Shown here: one piece after another, positions 34,833 through 45,287 of the stretch
Position numbering within the stretch: the stretch's first letter is position 1
Layout of the letters: every line of letters starts with the position of its first letter
Assembly: GCF_007858435.1 (NCBI RefSeq)
Contig: NZ_VIGW01000003.1
Coordinates: 62,001 to 126,000, forward strand
Source: Tsukamurella asaccharolytica
Lineage (GTDB): Bacteria; Actinomycetota; Actinomycetes; Mycobacteriales; Mycobacteriaceae
DNA length: 64,000 nt
Direction of reading: 5' to 3'
Notes under the pieces: model-generated
The model's database searches: none
What the model saw: the letters and a program-made list of their open reading frames with translations, nothing else
What the model was told of the DNA's origin: nothing
Program-made: the position numbers and the translations under genes

Positions 34833-37382
34833 TCAGGCCGACTGCCGTGCGATGCGCCACCGCGTGGCCGCCCACAGGACCACCGCCATGAGCGCGAGCA
34901 CGCCGATCGCGATGCCCCACTGCATGGGCGTCGAGTCCCACAGCGGGTCCACCTCCGCCGGCATCGGGCGTCCCGAGACCGGGTCGGTCACCTCGGTCAC
35001 CTTCTGCAGGTCGATGGTGGACGCGCTGGCGGCGAAGCCCCAACGCGACGGGAACAGCCACGACACCTGCTCCAGGCCGGGCCGGTCGTGCAGGCCGAAC
35101 AGGCCACCGCTCATCACGAGCTGCGAGATCACGACCACCACGAGCAGCGGCATGACCTGCTCGGCGGACCTCGCGATCGCCGAGATCAGCAGGCCCACCA
35201 GCGTCGAGACGCAGGCCAGGACGGCGATGTCGATGATCAGCTCCAGCGGCACCATCGCCAGGATCGCGCCCTGCTGGGGCACCTCCGTGCGGAGGAGTGT
35301 GATGCCTACCATGATCGCCGCCTGGATGCTCGCGGCCGCGAAGAAGACGATCGTCTTCGCCGAGAGGTAGGCGCCGGGCCGCAGGCCGACGGCGCGTTCG
35401 CGCTGGAAGATCGCCCGCTCGCCGACCAGGTCGCGCGCGGTGAGCGCCGCACCCATGAAGCAGGCGCCGATCACCAGTAGCACCAGGATCATCTTGGGCG
35501 TCGCGACCTCGGATTCGACGACGCCGACGAGGCCCTTCTCCGCCGGCACCAGCAGGGTGACGCCGCCGAGCACGAAGGGCAGCGCGACGAGGAACGCGAG
35601 GTAGGCCTTGTCGGAGAGGATCAGCCGCAGTTGCCGCCGCGCGACCACCGACAGTTGCTTGCGCGTCGAGGTCCGCGGTGCCTTCGTCGGCGCCGGCGGG
35701 GCTCCGGTGGGCGCGGGCGGATGCGGGACGGGGTGCGCGGAGCGGTACCGCTGCCAGGCCACGTCGGGCTGCTTGGCGGCGAAGTCGAAGATCTCCGCCC
35801 AGTCGTCGGTGCCCATCGCGGCCTTCACGCCCTTCGGCGAGCCGCAGTAGGCGGTCTTGCCGCCGGGCGCGAGCAGGAGCACCTGGTCGCACATGTCGAT
35901 GTGCGTCAGGGAGTGTGTGACGACGATGACCACGCGGCCGGCATCGGCCAACCGGCGCAGCGTCTGCATGACCTGCCGGTCCAGCGCCGGGTCCAGGCCC
36001 GACGTGGGCTCGTCGAGGATCAGCAGGGACGGGCCGGTGAGCAGCTCCATCGCCACCGAAGCGCGCTTGCGCTGGCCGCCCGAGAGCTTGTCGACCCGCG
36101 TCTGCTTGTGCTCGGTGAGCTGCAGCTCCGAGAGCACGCCGTCGATCACCTGATCGCGGTCCGCCTTCGACATGTCGGGCGGCAGCCGCAGTTCGGCGGC
36201 GAACCGGAGCGCCTGCTGCAGCGTCAGCTGCCGGTGCAGCACGTCGTCCTGCGGGACCATGCCGATACGGGAGCGGAGCGCGTCGAAGTCGCGGTGCACG
36301 TCGCGGCCCTCGAATTCGACCCGGCCCGCGGTCGGCGCGACCGCGCCGGAGACGACCCGCGACACCGTCGACTTGCCGGCGCCGGACGGGCCGATCACGG
36401 CCGTCAGCGTGCCAGGCGAGGCGCGGAAGTCCACGCCGTGCAGCAGCGTCTTGTTGCCGTCGACCGTGAGCGTGATGCCCTGCACCGCGAGGCCGGCCCC
36501 CGCGAACTCCTGGGCCTTCGGGCGCTCGAGGCGCCCCTGGTCGACGATGAGGTCGGAGTTGCCGACGGTGACCAAGTCGCCCTCGCGCAGCGCGGTCGGA
36601 CCGGCGATCCTGCGACCGTTGACCTGGGTGCCGTTCGCCGAACCCAGGTCCTCGATGACGAGGCCCTGCGGGCCGCTGAGCAGGCGCGCGTGCCGCCGCG
36701 AGACCAGCATGTCGCCGATCGCGATGTCGTTGTCCGGGGTGCGGCCGATGGTCATCTGCCCGGTGCCCACGGGCCGCGCCGGCATCTTCGCCACCTGGTA
36801 CAGGCCGGTGTTGCCGGCCATGGCGCGCAGGTGCGGCGGCACGTCGCCCGTGAGCCGCTGTGGCGGCACCGGAGCCTGCGGGCGGGATATCGGGGCCGGC
36901 TGGCGCGGCGGCAGCGGCATCGGCCGGGAGGGAGGTGCCGGGCTGGCCTGGGGCGCCGGGCCCGCGGCCCGTCCGGGGTTCGACGGTGCGCGCCGCGCGG
37001 CCGGGAGCTGCTGGACAGGCTGCTGCGGGGCCGCGGACGGCGGCGTCCGGGCCGGCGGCGGGGGCGGGGTGTTCGATCGTGCCGCCGTCGAGAACGTGAC
37101 CGCAGCGCCGGTCCGCGGGTCGCCGAACATCAGCTGCTGCGTGCCGGTCAGCGCGATCGTGGGCCGTCGGACGCCCCCCGCGAAGACGCCGTTGGTGCTG
37201 CGGTCGGCGAGGCTCCACCCCGTCGGGCCCGCGGACGCGACGGCGTGCGTCCGCGAGACCAACGGGTGGTTGATCGTCACGTCCGATTCGAGCGTGCGCC
37301 CGAAGGTCACCGTCTTACCGGGGGTGAAGGTCAGCGTCTGCCCGTCCACAGTGACGGTGAGAACCGCGGTATCCGTACTCAT
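34833..37382 (-). CDS. Double-FHA ABC transporter, fused ATPase and permease (Rv1747-like)
   Basis: About 849 residues. FHA1 lies at about 10-95 (VTFGRTLESDV, LVSRTHAV, DRSTNGVF). A Pro-rich linker covers 100-195. FHA2 lies at about 215-295 (TIGRTPDNDI, LVSRRHARLL, LGSANGTQVNG). The ABC ATPase follows at 300-540, with Walker A IGPSGAGKST, signature LSGGQRKR and Walker B LLILDEPTSGLDP, then an ABC2-type permease domain with about six helices. FHA domains bind phosphothreonine, so control by Ser/Thr kinases is expected, as known for Rv1747. The GTG at 37385 and the ATG at 37382 are both possible starts. It lies between arc and dop. Confidence 0.9.
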   Translation of the reverse strand: MSTDTAVLTVTVDGQTLTFTPGKTVTFGRTLESDVTINHPLVSRTHAVASAGPTGWSLADRSTNGVFAGGVRRPTIALTGTQQLMFGDPRTGAAVTFSTAARSNTPPPPPARTPPSAAPQQPVQQLPAARRAPSNPGRAAGPAPQASPAPPSRPMPLPPRQPAPISRPQAPVPPQRLTGDVPPHLRAMAGNTGLYQVAKMPARPVGTGQMTIGRTPDNDIAIGDMLVSRRHARLLSGPQGLVIEDLGSANGTQVNGRRIAGPTALREGDLVTVGNSDLIVDQGRLERPKAQEFAGAGLAVQGITLTVDGNKTLLHGVDFRASPGTLTAVIGPSGAGKSTVSRVVSGAVAPTAGRVEFEGRDVHRDFDALRSRIGMVPQDDVLHRQLTLQQALRFAAELRLPPDMSKADRDQVIDGVLSELQLTEHKQTRVDKLSGGQRKRASVAMELLTGPSLLILDEPTSGLDPALDRQVMQTLRRLADAGRVVIVVTHSLTHIDMCDQVLLLAPGGKTAYCGSPKGVKAAMGTDDWAEIFDFAAKQPDVAWQRYRSAHPVPHPPAPTGAPPAPTKAPRTSTRKQLSVVARRQLRLILSDKAYLAFLVALPFVLGGVTLLVPAEKGLVGVVESEVATPKMILVLLVIGACFMGAALTARDLVGERAIFQRERAVGLRPGAYLSAKTIVFFAAASIQAAIMVGITLLRTEVPQQGAILAMVPLELIIDIAVLACVSTLVGLLISAIARSAEQVMPLLVVVVISQLVMSGGLFGLHDRPGLEQVSWLFPSRWGFAASASTIDLQKVTEVTDPVSGRPMPAEVDPLWDSTPMQWGIAIGVLALMAVVLWAATRWRIARQSA

Positions 37383-37390
37383 CACGGATG

Positions 37391-37396
37391 ACTATA
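37391..37396 (-). promoter_or_regulatory. -10 box for the FHA-ABC gene
   Basis: TATAGT, five bases before GTG 37385 and eight before ATG 37382. The spacing brackets the leaderless optimum and does not choose between them. Confidence 0.45.
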
Positions 37397-37456
37397 TTCG
37401 GACGCCGCTTGCGCTGGACTTATGCCGCGCTTGCCGGGCGCGCAGAGCCCGGTGGC

Positions 37457-39184
37457 CTACAGGTACTGGCCGGTGTTGTTCTCCGTGTCGATCGCCCGGG
37501 AGGCGCTCGAATTCTTGCCCGTCACGAGCGTGCGGATGTAGACGATGCGCTCGCCCTTCTTGCCGGAGATCCGAGCCCAGTCGTCGGGATTCGTGGTGTT
37601 GGGCAGGTCCTCGTTCTCGGCGAACTCGTCGACGATGGACTCCAGCAGGTGGGTGATCCGCAGACCGGGCTGGCCGGTGTCGAGGAAGCCCTTGATGGCG
37701 TGCTTCTTGGCCCGGTCCACGACGTTCTGGATCATCGCGCCCGAGTTGAAGTCCTTGAAGTACATGACCTCCTTGTCGCCGTTGGCGTAGGTCACCTCCA
37801 GGAACCGGTTGTCGTCGGTCTCCGCGTACATCCGCTCGACGACCCGCTCGATCATCGCCTTCACGCAGGCCTCGCGGTCGCCGCCGAACTCGGCCAGGTC
37901 CTCCTCGTGGATCGGCAGGGCGGTCGTCAGGTACTTGGAGAAGATGTCGATCGCACCCTCGGCGTCGGGCCGCTCGATCTTGATCTTCACGTCGAGACGT
38001 CCGGGCCGCAGGATCGCGGGGTCGATCATGTCCTCGCGGTTCGACGCGCCGATCACGATGACGTTCTCGAGGCCCTCGACACCGTCGATCTCCGACAGCA
38101 GCTGCGGCACGACCGTGGTCTCGACGTCGGAGCTCACACCCGAGCCGCGCGTACGGAAGATCGAATCCATCTCGTCGAAGAAGACGATGACGGGCGTCCC
38201 CTCGGACGCCTTCTCACGGGCGCGCTGGAAGATCAGGCGGATGTGCCGCTCGGTCTCGCCGACGAACTTGTTGAGCAGCTCGGGGCCCTTGATGTTGAGG
38301 AAGTAGGACTTGACCTCGCGCGAGTCGTCGCCGCGGATCTCTGCGATCTTCTTCGCGAGCGAGTTCGCGACGGCCTTCGCAATGAGCGTCTTGCCGTTGC
38401 CGGGCGGGCCGTAGAGCAGCACGCCCTTCGGCGGGCGCAGCGCGTACTCCTTGAACAGATCCTTGTGCAGGAAGGGCAGCTCGACGGCGTCGCGGATGAG
38501 CTCGATCTGCCGGCCCAGGCCGCCGATGTCGGAGTAGTCGACGTCCGGGACCTCCTCGAGCACCAGGTCCTCGACCTCGGCCTTGGGGATCCGCTCGAAG
38601 GCGTAGCCCGCCTTGGCGTCGACCAGCAGTGAGTCGCCCACGCGGAGCTTGCGCCGGGGCAGCCCGAACTCGTCGAGGCCCGGATCCTCGGAGGCCTGCA
38701 ACGCCAGCGGGGCGGCCAGCCGCACCACACGCTCCTCGTCGGCGTGGCCGACGACCAGGGCGCGGGCCCCGTCGTCGAGGATTTCGCGCAGGGTGGAGAT
38801 CTCCCCGACCGTTTCGTAATCGGAGGCCTCGACCACGGTCAGCGCTTCGTTGAGGCGCACAGTCTGGCCCGTGCGCAAGGCTGCCACGTCGAGGTTCGGG
38901 GAGCAGGTGAGCCGCATCTTGCGCCCGGAGGTGAAGACGTCCACGGTGTCGTCCTCGAAGGTGCCCAGGAGCACGCCGTAACCCGACGGCGGCTGGCCGA
39001 GCCGCTCGACCTCTTCACGGAGGGTGAGCAGCTGGTTACGCGCATCGCGCAGCGTCTCGAGCAGCTTCGCGTTCCGGGTGGTGAGCGCATCGACGCGCTC
39101 GCGCAGCACGGCCGCGGACGTGGCCTGCGGGCCGGACGAGTCCGCCGCAGCGGCCGGGGTACGAGTCGGATCCGGTTCCGTCAC
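37457..39184 (-). CDS. arc: Proteasome-associated AAA ATPase Arc/Mpa
   Basis: A 575-residue hexameric unfoldase that recognises Pup and feeds substrates into the 20S core. An N-terminal coiled coil (about 25-62) binds Pup; tandem OB domains follow. The AAA module has Walker [10 protein letters not shown], Walker [13 protein letters not shown] and the arginine finger region. The C-terminus ends GQYL, the penultimate-tyrosine motif that docks in the proteasome alpha ring. The GTG start at 39184 has a GGGAG Shine-Dalgarno. It lies 33 bases downstream of trmI. Confidence 0.97.
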   Translation of the reverse strand: MTEPDPTRTPAAAADSSGPQATSAAVLRERVDALTTRNAKLLETLRDARNQLLTLREEVERLGQPPSGYGVLLGTFEDDTVDVFTSGRKMRLTCSPNLDVAALRTGQTVRLNEALTVVEASDYETVGEISTLREILDDGARALVVGHADEERVVRLAAPLALQASEDPGLDEFGLPRRKLRVGDSLLVDAKAGYAFERIPKAEVEDLVLEEVPDVDYSDIGGLGRQIELIRDAVELPFLHKDLFKEYALRPPKGVLLYGPPGNGKTLIAKAVANSLAKKIAEIRGDDSREVKSYFLNIKGPELLNKFVGETERHIRLIFQRAREKASEGTPVIVFFDEMDSIFRTRGSGVSSDVETTVVPQLLSEIDGVEGLENVIVIGASNREDMIDPAILRPGRLDVKIKIERPDAEGAIDIFSKYLTTALPIHEEDLAEFGGDREACVKAMIERVVERMYAETDDNRFLEVTYANGDKEVMYFKDFNSGAMIQNVVDRAKKHAIKGFLDTGQPGLRITHLLESIVDEFAENEDLPNTTNPDDWARISGKKGERIVYIRTLVTGKNSSASRAIDTENNTGQYL

Positions 39185-39217
39185 GAATGCACTCCCTTTC
39201 CGTGGGGACCTCTCACG

Positions 39218-40090
<873 letters not shown>

Positions 40091-40109
40091 CTATCGGTAG
40101 GACTGGTGC

Positions 40110-40940
40110 ATGGCTGATGACGCGTTCTTCCACCCCGCCGGCCCCCTCGCCGCCGACGGCCTCGAGTACGAGGTCTTCGACCCCACGCCGTCCACCGCGA
40201 GCGTCTGGGCCGACACCATGCAGCACGGGGCGCCGCCCGCGGCGATCATGGTGCGCGCGATGGAGAAGCTCGTCGGTGAGCAGGCGCGGATCTCCCGCGT
40301 GACCATCGACCTGCTCGGCGTCGTGCCGATCACCCGGACCCGCGTGCGGGCCTGGGTCACGCGGCCCGGGCGGACCATCTCGCTCATCGCCGCGGAGATG
40401 GACTGCGTCGACGGTGCCGGGGAGTACCGCACCGTCGCTCGGGCGCAGGCATGGGCGCTCGCGGCGTCGGACACCGCCGCGATCGCCCGCGACCTCTCCC
40501 CCGCGCTCCCCCCGGCGGGTGCGGAGCAGGGCGCCATGCCGGACTTCTTCGCGCATCTCAAGGACCACGGCTTCCTCGCCGCGTGCGAGTGGAAGTTCGT
40601 CGATCACCCCGACGGGCCCGGCGGCGCCAAGCAGTGCTGGGTCCGCGCGACGATACCGCTCGTCGCCGGCGAGGAACCGTCGCGGCTGGTCCAGGTCTTC
40701 TCGGTGGTCGACGCCGCGAACGGCATCTCCGCCTATCTCGACCCCACGGCTGTGACCTGGATGAACCTCGATATGACGGTCCACTTCCACCGATCGCCAC
40801 GGCCCGTCGACGGCTGGGTCGGCCTCCTGGGCGACCAACTGGTCGGTGGCGAGGGCATCGGCACCACGATCTCCCGTCTTTACGACGGTGACGGTGCCTT
40901 CGCCGTCGGCGCCCAGACGCTGCTCGTCGCCGCGCGCTGA
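40110..40940 (+). CDS. Acyl-CoA thioesterase family protein (double hot-dog)
   Basis: A 276-residue protein with two hot-dog repeats, like TesB/4HBT_3 thioesterases. It is recognised from HGAPPAAIMVRAMEKL, ISRVTIDLLGVVPITRTRV and, in the second repeat, VTWMNLDMTVHFHRSPRP and TTISRLYDGDGAFAVGAQTL. It would hydrolyse an acyl-CoA; the chain length cannot be told. It is divergent from trmI and converges on hisG with a 10-base gap. A small hairpin (CTGACC/GGTCAG, 40937-40954) spans both stop codons. Confidence 0.85.
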   Translation: MADDAFFHPAGPLAADGLEYEVFDPTPSTASVWADTMQHGAPPAAIMVRAMEKLVGEQARISRVTIDLLGVVPITRTRVRAWVTRPGRTISLIAAEMDCVDGAGEYRTVARAQAWALAASDTAAIARDLSPALPPAGAEQGAMPDFFAHLKDHGFLAACEWKFVDHPDGPGGAKQCWVRATIPLVAGEEPSRLVQVFSVVDAANGISAYLDPTAVTWMNLDMTVHFHRSPRPVDGWVGLLGDQLVGGEGIGTTISRLYDGDGAFAVGAQTLLVAAR

Positions 40941-40950
40941 CCGGTCCGGG

Positions 40951-41820
40951 TCAGAAGCGGCAGCTGCGGATGTCGGTCATGAGGATCGCCTTCGCGCCGA
41001 GCTCGGCGAGGTCGTCCATGACCGTGTTGGCCTCCTTGCGGAGCACCATGGCACGCACCGCCACCCACTTGTCGTCGGCCATCGGCGACACGGTGGGCGA
41101 CTCCAGGCCCGGCGTGACGGCGATGGCACCGTCGAGCAGCGTGCGCGGGCAGTCGTAGTCGAGCAACACGTACTGCCGACCGAAGACGACGCCCTTCAGC
41201 CGCGCTGTGAGCTGGTCCCGGCCGCGCGCGGTCTCCAGCCCCCTGGCGCGGTCCGCCTCGGTGCCGACGCGCTCGATCAGCACGCCCTCGGAGTCGCAGA
41301 GCGATTCGCCGAAGGCGACGAGGTTGTTCTGCCGTAGCGAGCGGCCGGACTCCACGACGTCGGCGATGAGGTCGGCGACGCCCAGCTGGACGGAGATCTC
41401 GACGGCGCCGTCGAGGCGGATCACCGTGGCGTCGAGGCCGCGTGCGGCGAGGTCGCGGCGCACCAGGTTGGGATACGACGTGGCGACGCGCTTACCGTCG
41501 AGGTCGGCGACGGTCCAGTCCCTCCCGGCCGGGCCGGCGTAGCGGAGGGTCGAGCGGCCGAAGCCCAGCGCCAGGCGCTCGGTGAACGCGGCGCCGGAGT
41601 CCCGCGCGAGGTCGCGGCCGGTGATGCCCATGTCGAGATCGCCGGAGCCCACGTAGTGGGCGATGTCCTTGGGGCGGAGGAAGAAGAATTCGACCTCGTT
41701 GGTGTTGTCGAGGACCGTGAGGTCCTTGGCGTCGGTGCGGCGGCGGTAGCCCGCCTCGCTCAGGATGGCGGCGGCGGCCTCGGAAAGCGCGCCCTTGTTC
41801 GGTACGGCGACCCGCAACAT
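40951..41820 (-). CDS. hisG: ATP phosphoribosyltransferase HisG (long form)
   Basis: First committed enzyme of histidine synthesis, joining ATP and PRPP. Its 289 residues are the long form with a C-terminal ACT-like domain for histidine feedback ([21 protein letters not shown]). The PRPP-binding segment is [20 protein letters not shown]. It follows hisE by 34 bases on the same strand, so the first two steps of the pathway are co-expressed; the remaining his genes are elsewhere. Confidence 0.96.
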   Translation of the reverse strand: MLRVAVPNKGALSEAAAAILSEAGYRRRTDAKDLTVLDNTNEVEFFFLRPKDIAHYVGSGDLDMGITGRDLARDSGAAFTERLALGFGRSTLRYAGPAGRDWTVADLDGKRVATSYPNLVRRDLAARGLDATVIRLDGAVEISVQLGVADLIADVVESGRSLRQNNLVAFGESLCDSEGVLIERVGTEADRARGLETARGRDQLTARLKGVVFGRQYVLLDYDCPRTLLDGAIAVTPGLESPTVSPMADDKWVAVRAMVLRKEANTVMDDLAELGAKAILMTDIRSCRF

Positions 41821-41854
41821 GTGTCTGTCAGATCCTTCGAAGAAGAGAGTCGGG

Positions 41855-42127
41855 CTACAGGTAGGAGTAGACGTCGTCGAGCGTCAGACCGCGCTTGATC
41901 AGGAGCACCTGCAGCCAGTACAGCAGCTGCGAGGCCTCCTCGGCGAGGTCCTCGTCGCTCTGGTGCTCGGCGGCCATCCAGACCTCGCCGGCCTCCTCGA
42001 GCACCTTCTTGCCCAGGAAATGGATACCGCGGTCCAGCGCTTCGACGGTCCCGCTTCCGGCGGGCCGCTCCTCGGCCTTGACGGCCAACTCCGCGAACAG
42101 CGTCTCCATGGTCTTCACGGAGGTCAT
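41855..42127 (-). CDS. hisE: Phosphoribosyl-ATP pyrophosphatase HisE
   Basis: A 90-residue all-helical pyrophosphohydrolase acting on the HisG product. The metal-binding Glu cluster is clear: [16 protein letters not shown] and [17 protein letters not shown]. The start at 42127 is followed by a second ATG six codons on; the longer form matches the mycobacterial N-terminus better. The gene lies inside a much longer spurious reading frame. It is upstream of hisG and divergent from the alpha/beta-hydrolase gene, 27 bases away. Confidence 0.95.
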   Translation of the reverse strand: MTSVKTMETLFAELAVKAEERPAGSGTVEALDRGIHFLGKKVLEEAGEVWMAAEHQSDEDLAEEASQLLYWLQVLLIKRGLTLDDVYSYL

Positions 42128-42141
42128 TCTCCCACGCGAAC

Positions 42142-42147
42142 TACAGT
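42142..42147 (+). promoter_or_regulatory. Leaderless -10 box for the alpha/beta-hydrolase gene
   Basis: TACAGT, then seven bases, then an in-frame GTG at 42155. Confidence 0.5.
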
Positions 42148-42154
42148 GGTCCGT

Positions 42155-44053
42155 GTGGAGGGCAGGGGGACCGAGGCGAGCGCACCGTCGGCCCCGCATT
42201 CCGACGCTCCCGCCACCACGCCCGCGAAGGGCGCCGCCCAGTACCGGTACGCCCGCGCCCTGATCCGGGCGAGGCTGAGGTTCGTGCGCGCCGCGCGGGA
42301 CCCCGACCGCTTCCTGCGGGAGAGCTACGACGACTTCGCCGCCCGGCATCCACTCCTCGCATGGGCGTGGAGCCTGCTGCACCTCGACTTCGCGGGCCTG
42401 TTCGTGGGCGGCCTGTTCCTGATGAGCAGCCTGACCGTCTCGCTGCTCCCCCGCTCCTGGTTCTTCCAGGGCATCGTCTCGGGGATCAACGCGGTGATCG
42501 GCTACGCGATCGGCGTCTTCCTCAAGTGGGTGATCGTCGAACTGCTGGTGCGCGCGCACCCCATCCGCGACGATCCCCGGCGCGCCCGGTTGGTGCCCGT
42601 CTGGCGGGCGCTGATCGTCCTCGGCGTGCTCCTGGGCGGGTTCACGATGATGGTCGCCGCGAAGCGCTGGCAGGACGAGGTCCGGGCGCTGATGGGCATG
42701 CCTCCGGGGTCCAACCTCTGGTACGTGCTCACGCCGATCGTGGCCTTCCTCGTGGCCGCCGCTCTCATCTCGACCTTCCGCGTCCTCCGCGACCTCGGGT
42801 TGTTCCTGGCGCGGCGCGCCAATACGTACCTGCGGGTGCCGCAGCCCGCGGCCAAGGTGCTGGGCTTCGGACTGGTGGTGATCCTGGTGGTCTTCGCGAT
42901 CAACGACGTGGGCCTGCGGGCGTTCACCGCGACGGCGAACACGGTGGCATCGTCGACCAACGACCAGGAGTCGCCCGAGTTCCCGCAGCCGGCCGAGAGC
43001 TGGCGCTCGGGGTCCGAGGGCTCCGCCGCGCGGTGGTCGGGTCTCGGGAACGAGGGGCGCAAGTTCGTTTCCGGCGGGTTGCGCGCCGCCGAAATAGCGC
43101 GGTTCACCACCCGGCCCGTGACCGAGCCGGTGCGCGTCTACGTGGGCCTCGAGAACGCGGACAGCCCCGAGGACCGGATCGCACTCCTGCACCGCGAGTT
43201 GGCCCGGACCGGCGCGCTCGAGCGCCGGCACGTCGTGGTGGTACCGACCACCGGCTCCGGCTGGGTGAACCCGACGGCCGCCCGCGCCGTCGAGCTCATG
43301 TACGACGGTGACGTCGCCCTGGTCGCGATGCAGTACTCGTACCTGCCGAGCTGGATCTCGTTCCTCACCGACGGCGAGGCCTCCCTCGCATCCGGGAAGC
43401 GGCTCATCGACGCGGTCGTCGCCGACGTCCGCGCCCGGCCCACCGAGACGCGCCCCAAGCTCCTGGTCATGGGAGAAAGCCTGGGTACCCGCGCCGGCGA
43501 GGGTGCGTTCACGGGGCTGTCCGACATCCGGAGCGAGGTCGACGGTGTCGTCTGGCTCGGCCCGCCACGGGCGAACCCCCTCCACTCGGCGATCACCGAG
43601 CGTCGCGACCTGGGCACCCCCGAGGTGCTTCCCACGTACACCGACGGGCTGATCGTCCGGTTCACCGACGGGCAGCGCCCCCTGACCGGCGAGGACGGTA
43701 GCGGTGGGGCCGAGTGGCTCACGCCGCACATCGTCTACGTGCAGCACCCGTCGGATCCGGTGGTGTGGTGGTCCACCGACCTGATGCTGCGCCAGCCGGA
43801 CTGGCTCCGGGAGGCTCCCGGGCGCGACCGCAGCGCGGCGATGGCCTGGTATCCGTTCGTCACGTTCTGGCAGGTCTCCGCGGACCTCGCCAACGCGGCC
43901 GGGGTGCCCGACGGGCACGGGCACAACTACGGGACCGCCGTGGTCGACGCCTTCGCCGCGGTTCTCCCGCCGGCCGGCTGGACGCCCGCGGACACCGAGC
44001 GCGTGCGGATGGCCGTCATGGCCAGCGCCGCGGTCGACGGCGCGGAGAAGTAG
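42155..44053 (+). CDS. Membrane-anchored alpha/beta-hydrolase family protein
   Basis: About 632 residues. The N-terminal half carries several transmembrane helices ([70 protein letters not shown] and a fifth after [11 protein letters not shown]), matching the Abhydrolase_9 N-terminal domain. The C-terminal hydrolase has the nucleophile elbow GESLG with Ser near residue 442, and a His near the end (GHGHNYGT). It is probably a surface-facing esterase or lipase; substrate unknown. The GTG start is chosen from the leaderless promoter. Confidence 0.85.
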   Translation: MEGRGTEASAPSAPHSDAPATTPAKGAAQYRYARALIRARLRFVRAARDPDRFLRESYDDFAARHPLLAWAWSLLHLDFAGLFVGGLFLMSSLTVSLLPRSWFFQGIVSGINAVIGYAIGVFLKWVIVELLVRAHPIRDDPRRARLVPVWRALIVLGVLLGGFTMMVAAKRWQDEVRALMGMPPGSNLWYVLTPIVAFLVAAALISTFRVLRDLGLFLARRANTYLRVPQPAAKVLGFGLVVILVVFAINDVGLRAFTATANTVASSTNDQESPEFPQPAESWRSGSEGSAARWSGLGNEGRKFVSGGLRAAEIARFTTRPVTEPVRVYVGLENADSPEDRIALLHRELARTGALERRHVVVVPTTGSGWVNPTAARAVELMYDGDVALVAMQYSYLPSWISFLTDGEASLASGKRLIDAVVADVRARPTETRPKLLVMGESLGTRAGEGAFTGLSDIRSEVDGVVWLGPPRANPLHSAITERRDLGTPEVLPTYTDGLIVRFTDGQRPLTGEDGSGGAEWLTPHIVYVQHPSDPVVWWSTDLMLRQPDWLREAPGRDRSAAMAWYPFVTFWQVSADLANAAGVPDGHGHNYGTAVVDAFAAVLPPAGWTPADTERVRMAVMASAAVDGAEK

Positions 44054-44139
44054 TCCGGCCGCACCTCGGCGGGACCGGGAAAACAGTGACGCCCAACACT
44101 TCCGGGTCGTCTCGCCGGGCGCGGGCGACCGGCCGGCGC

Positions 44140-44145
44140 TAGCGT
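44140..44145 (+). promoter_or_regulatory. Leaderless -10 box for the lipoprotein at 44153
   Basis: TAGCGT, then seven bases, then the ATG. Confidence 0.5.
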
Positions 44146-44152
44146 TCTGGCA

Positions 44153-44554
44153 ATGAACCTACGTTGGCTGGCGGTGAGCGGCCTGCTGCTGCTCCCTCTC
44201 GCGGGATGCGCGATTGCGAACGACGATGCGGCGGCGAGCGAGGTGAGCTTCTCCTCCATCGCGGGCACGTCGACCGCGCCGTCCGCGGCGCCGATCGACG
44301 TCGTCGACCTCGCGGCGCCGGGGACGATCTGCGGCTCCGTCGCCGCCGCGCAGGACGACGCGCCCGTCGTGATCCGCAGCGGCTCGGCGAACTGCGTGCG
44401 AGTGCTGCGGGCGGCACGCGCCTACTCCTCGGCGGCGGCGCACGCCGACGGCCAGGCGGTCACCGTCGAGACGGGAGGCTGGCGCTGCACCGCGACTGTC
44501 TCGCGCGGTCCGGCGACCTGCCGCGCCGGCGACGCCTCGTTCAGCGTCGGCTGA
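44153..44554 (+). CDS. Hypothetical lipoprotein
   Basis: A 133-residue secreted lipoprotein. The signal peptide ([18 protein letters not shown]) ends in a lipobox LAGC with acylated Cys19. The mature part is Ala/Ser-rich and holds four further cysteines (about residues 63, 83, 102 and 123), which could form two disulfides. No family is recognised. The last 14 bases overlap the end of the convergent HAD gene. Confidence 0.8.
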   Translation: MNLRWLAVSGLLLLPLAGCAIANDDAAASEVSFSSIAGTSTAPSAAPIDVVDLAAPGTICGSVAAAQDDAPVVIRSGSANCVRVLRAARAYSSAAAHADGQAVTVETGGWRCTATVSRGPATCRAGDASFSVG

Positions 44555-45203
44555 GCCGCGCGAAGTCCGCCAGGGTCGCGCCGGACAGCGTGCCGAGGTG
44601 GCGGGCACCGTCGAGCACCGGCGCGGGGCCGACGGTGAGGACCGTGCAGCCCGCGGCGAGCGCGGAGCGGGAGCCGGTCGGTGAGTCCTCCACGGCGACG
44701 CAGTCCGTGGCCGGGAAGCCGGCGAGCTTCGCGCCGCGCAGGTACGGGTCGGGGGCGGGCTTGGGGCTGGGCACCTCGTCGCCGCAGACGGTGGCCACGA
44801 ACCGGTCCCGCCCGAGCGTGCCCAGCGCGTGCTCGGTGACCTCGCGGATCGTGTTGGTGACCAGGACCAACGGAACGTCCGCCGCGGCCAGGAGGTCCAG
44901 CGCCTCGCGGGCGCCCGGCTGCCACGGGATACCGCCGTCGAACAGCTCGACCACGCGGTCCGACACCCACCGCTCGGCTCCGGCGTAGTCGCGGTCCACC
45001 TCCGGGACCCGTGCGAAGTCGAACAGCTTGCGCAGCGCATCCGCGGTCGCGTTGCCCAGCGTCGACTCCCGCGCCTCCGCGGTGATCTCCATGCCGAGGT
45101 CGCGGGTGAACTCGGCGACGGCGATGTCCCAGAGCTTCTCGGAATCGAGGAGGGTGCCGTCCATGTCGAACAGGACCGCGGCGGGCAGCGACGGAGAGGT
45201 CAT
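44541..45203 (-). CDS. HAD-superfamily hydrolase (beta-phosphoglucomutase-like subfamily)
   Basis: About 220 residues. HAD motif I is VLFDMDGTLLDSEKLWD, motif II is LVTNT, motif III has PKPAPDPYLRGA, and motif IV is AVEDSPTGSRSALAAG. This is a phosphatase or phosphomutase of subfamily IA; the substrate is not evident. The ATG at 45203 is chosen because TAGGGT lies seven bases upstream; earlier ATG (45209) and GTG (45212) codons are possible. The 3' end overlaps the convergent lipoprotein gene by 14 bases. Confidence 0.9.
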   Translation of the reverse strand: MTSPSLPAAVLFDMDGTLLDSEKLWDIAVAEFTRDLGMEITAEARESTLGNATADALRKLFDFARVPEVDRDYAGAERWVSDRVVELFDGGIPWQPGAREALDLLAAADVPLVLVTNTIREVTEHALGTLGRDRFVATVCGDEVPSPKPAPDPYLRGAKLAGFPATDCVAVEDSPTGSRSALAAGCTVLTVGPAPVLDGARHLGTLSGATLADFARLSRR

Positions 45204-45210
45204 GCCCATC

Positions 45211-45216
45211 ACCCTA
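45211..45216 (-). promoter_or_regulatory. Leaderless -10 box for the HAD gene
   Basis: TAGGGT, then seven bases, then the ATG at 45203. Confidence 0.45.
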
Positions 45217-45287
45217 GGGTGGAGCGCGCACGCGGTGTTAATTCATTCGTCACCCGAACGATGGTTGTCTGTGCTCGAATTCCTGCC

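Noticed and set aside
40937-40954. Hairpin spanning the stops of the thioesterase gene and hisG as a terminator
   Set aside because: The stem is only six base pairs with no T-run; it is noted in the thioesterase entry but not called.
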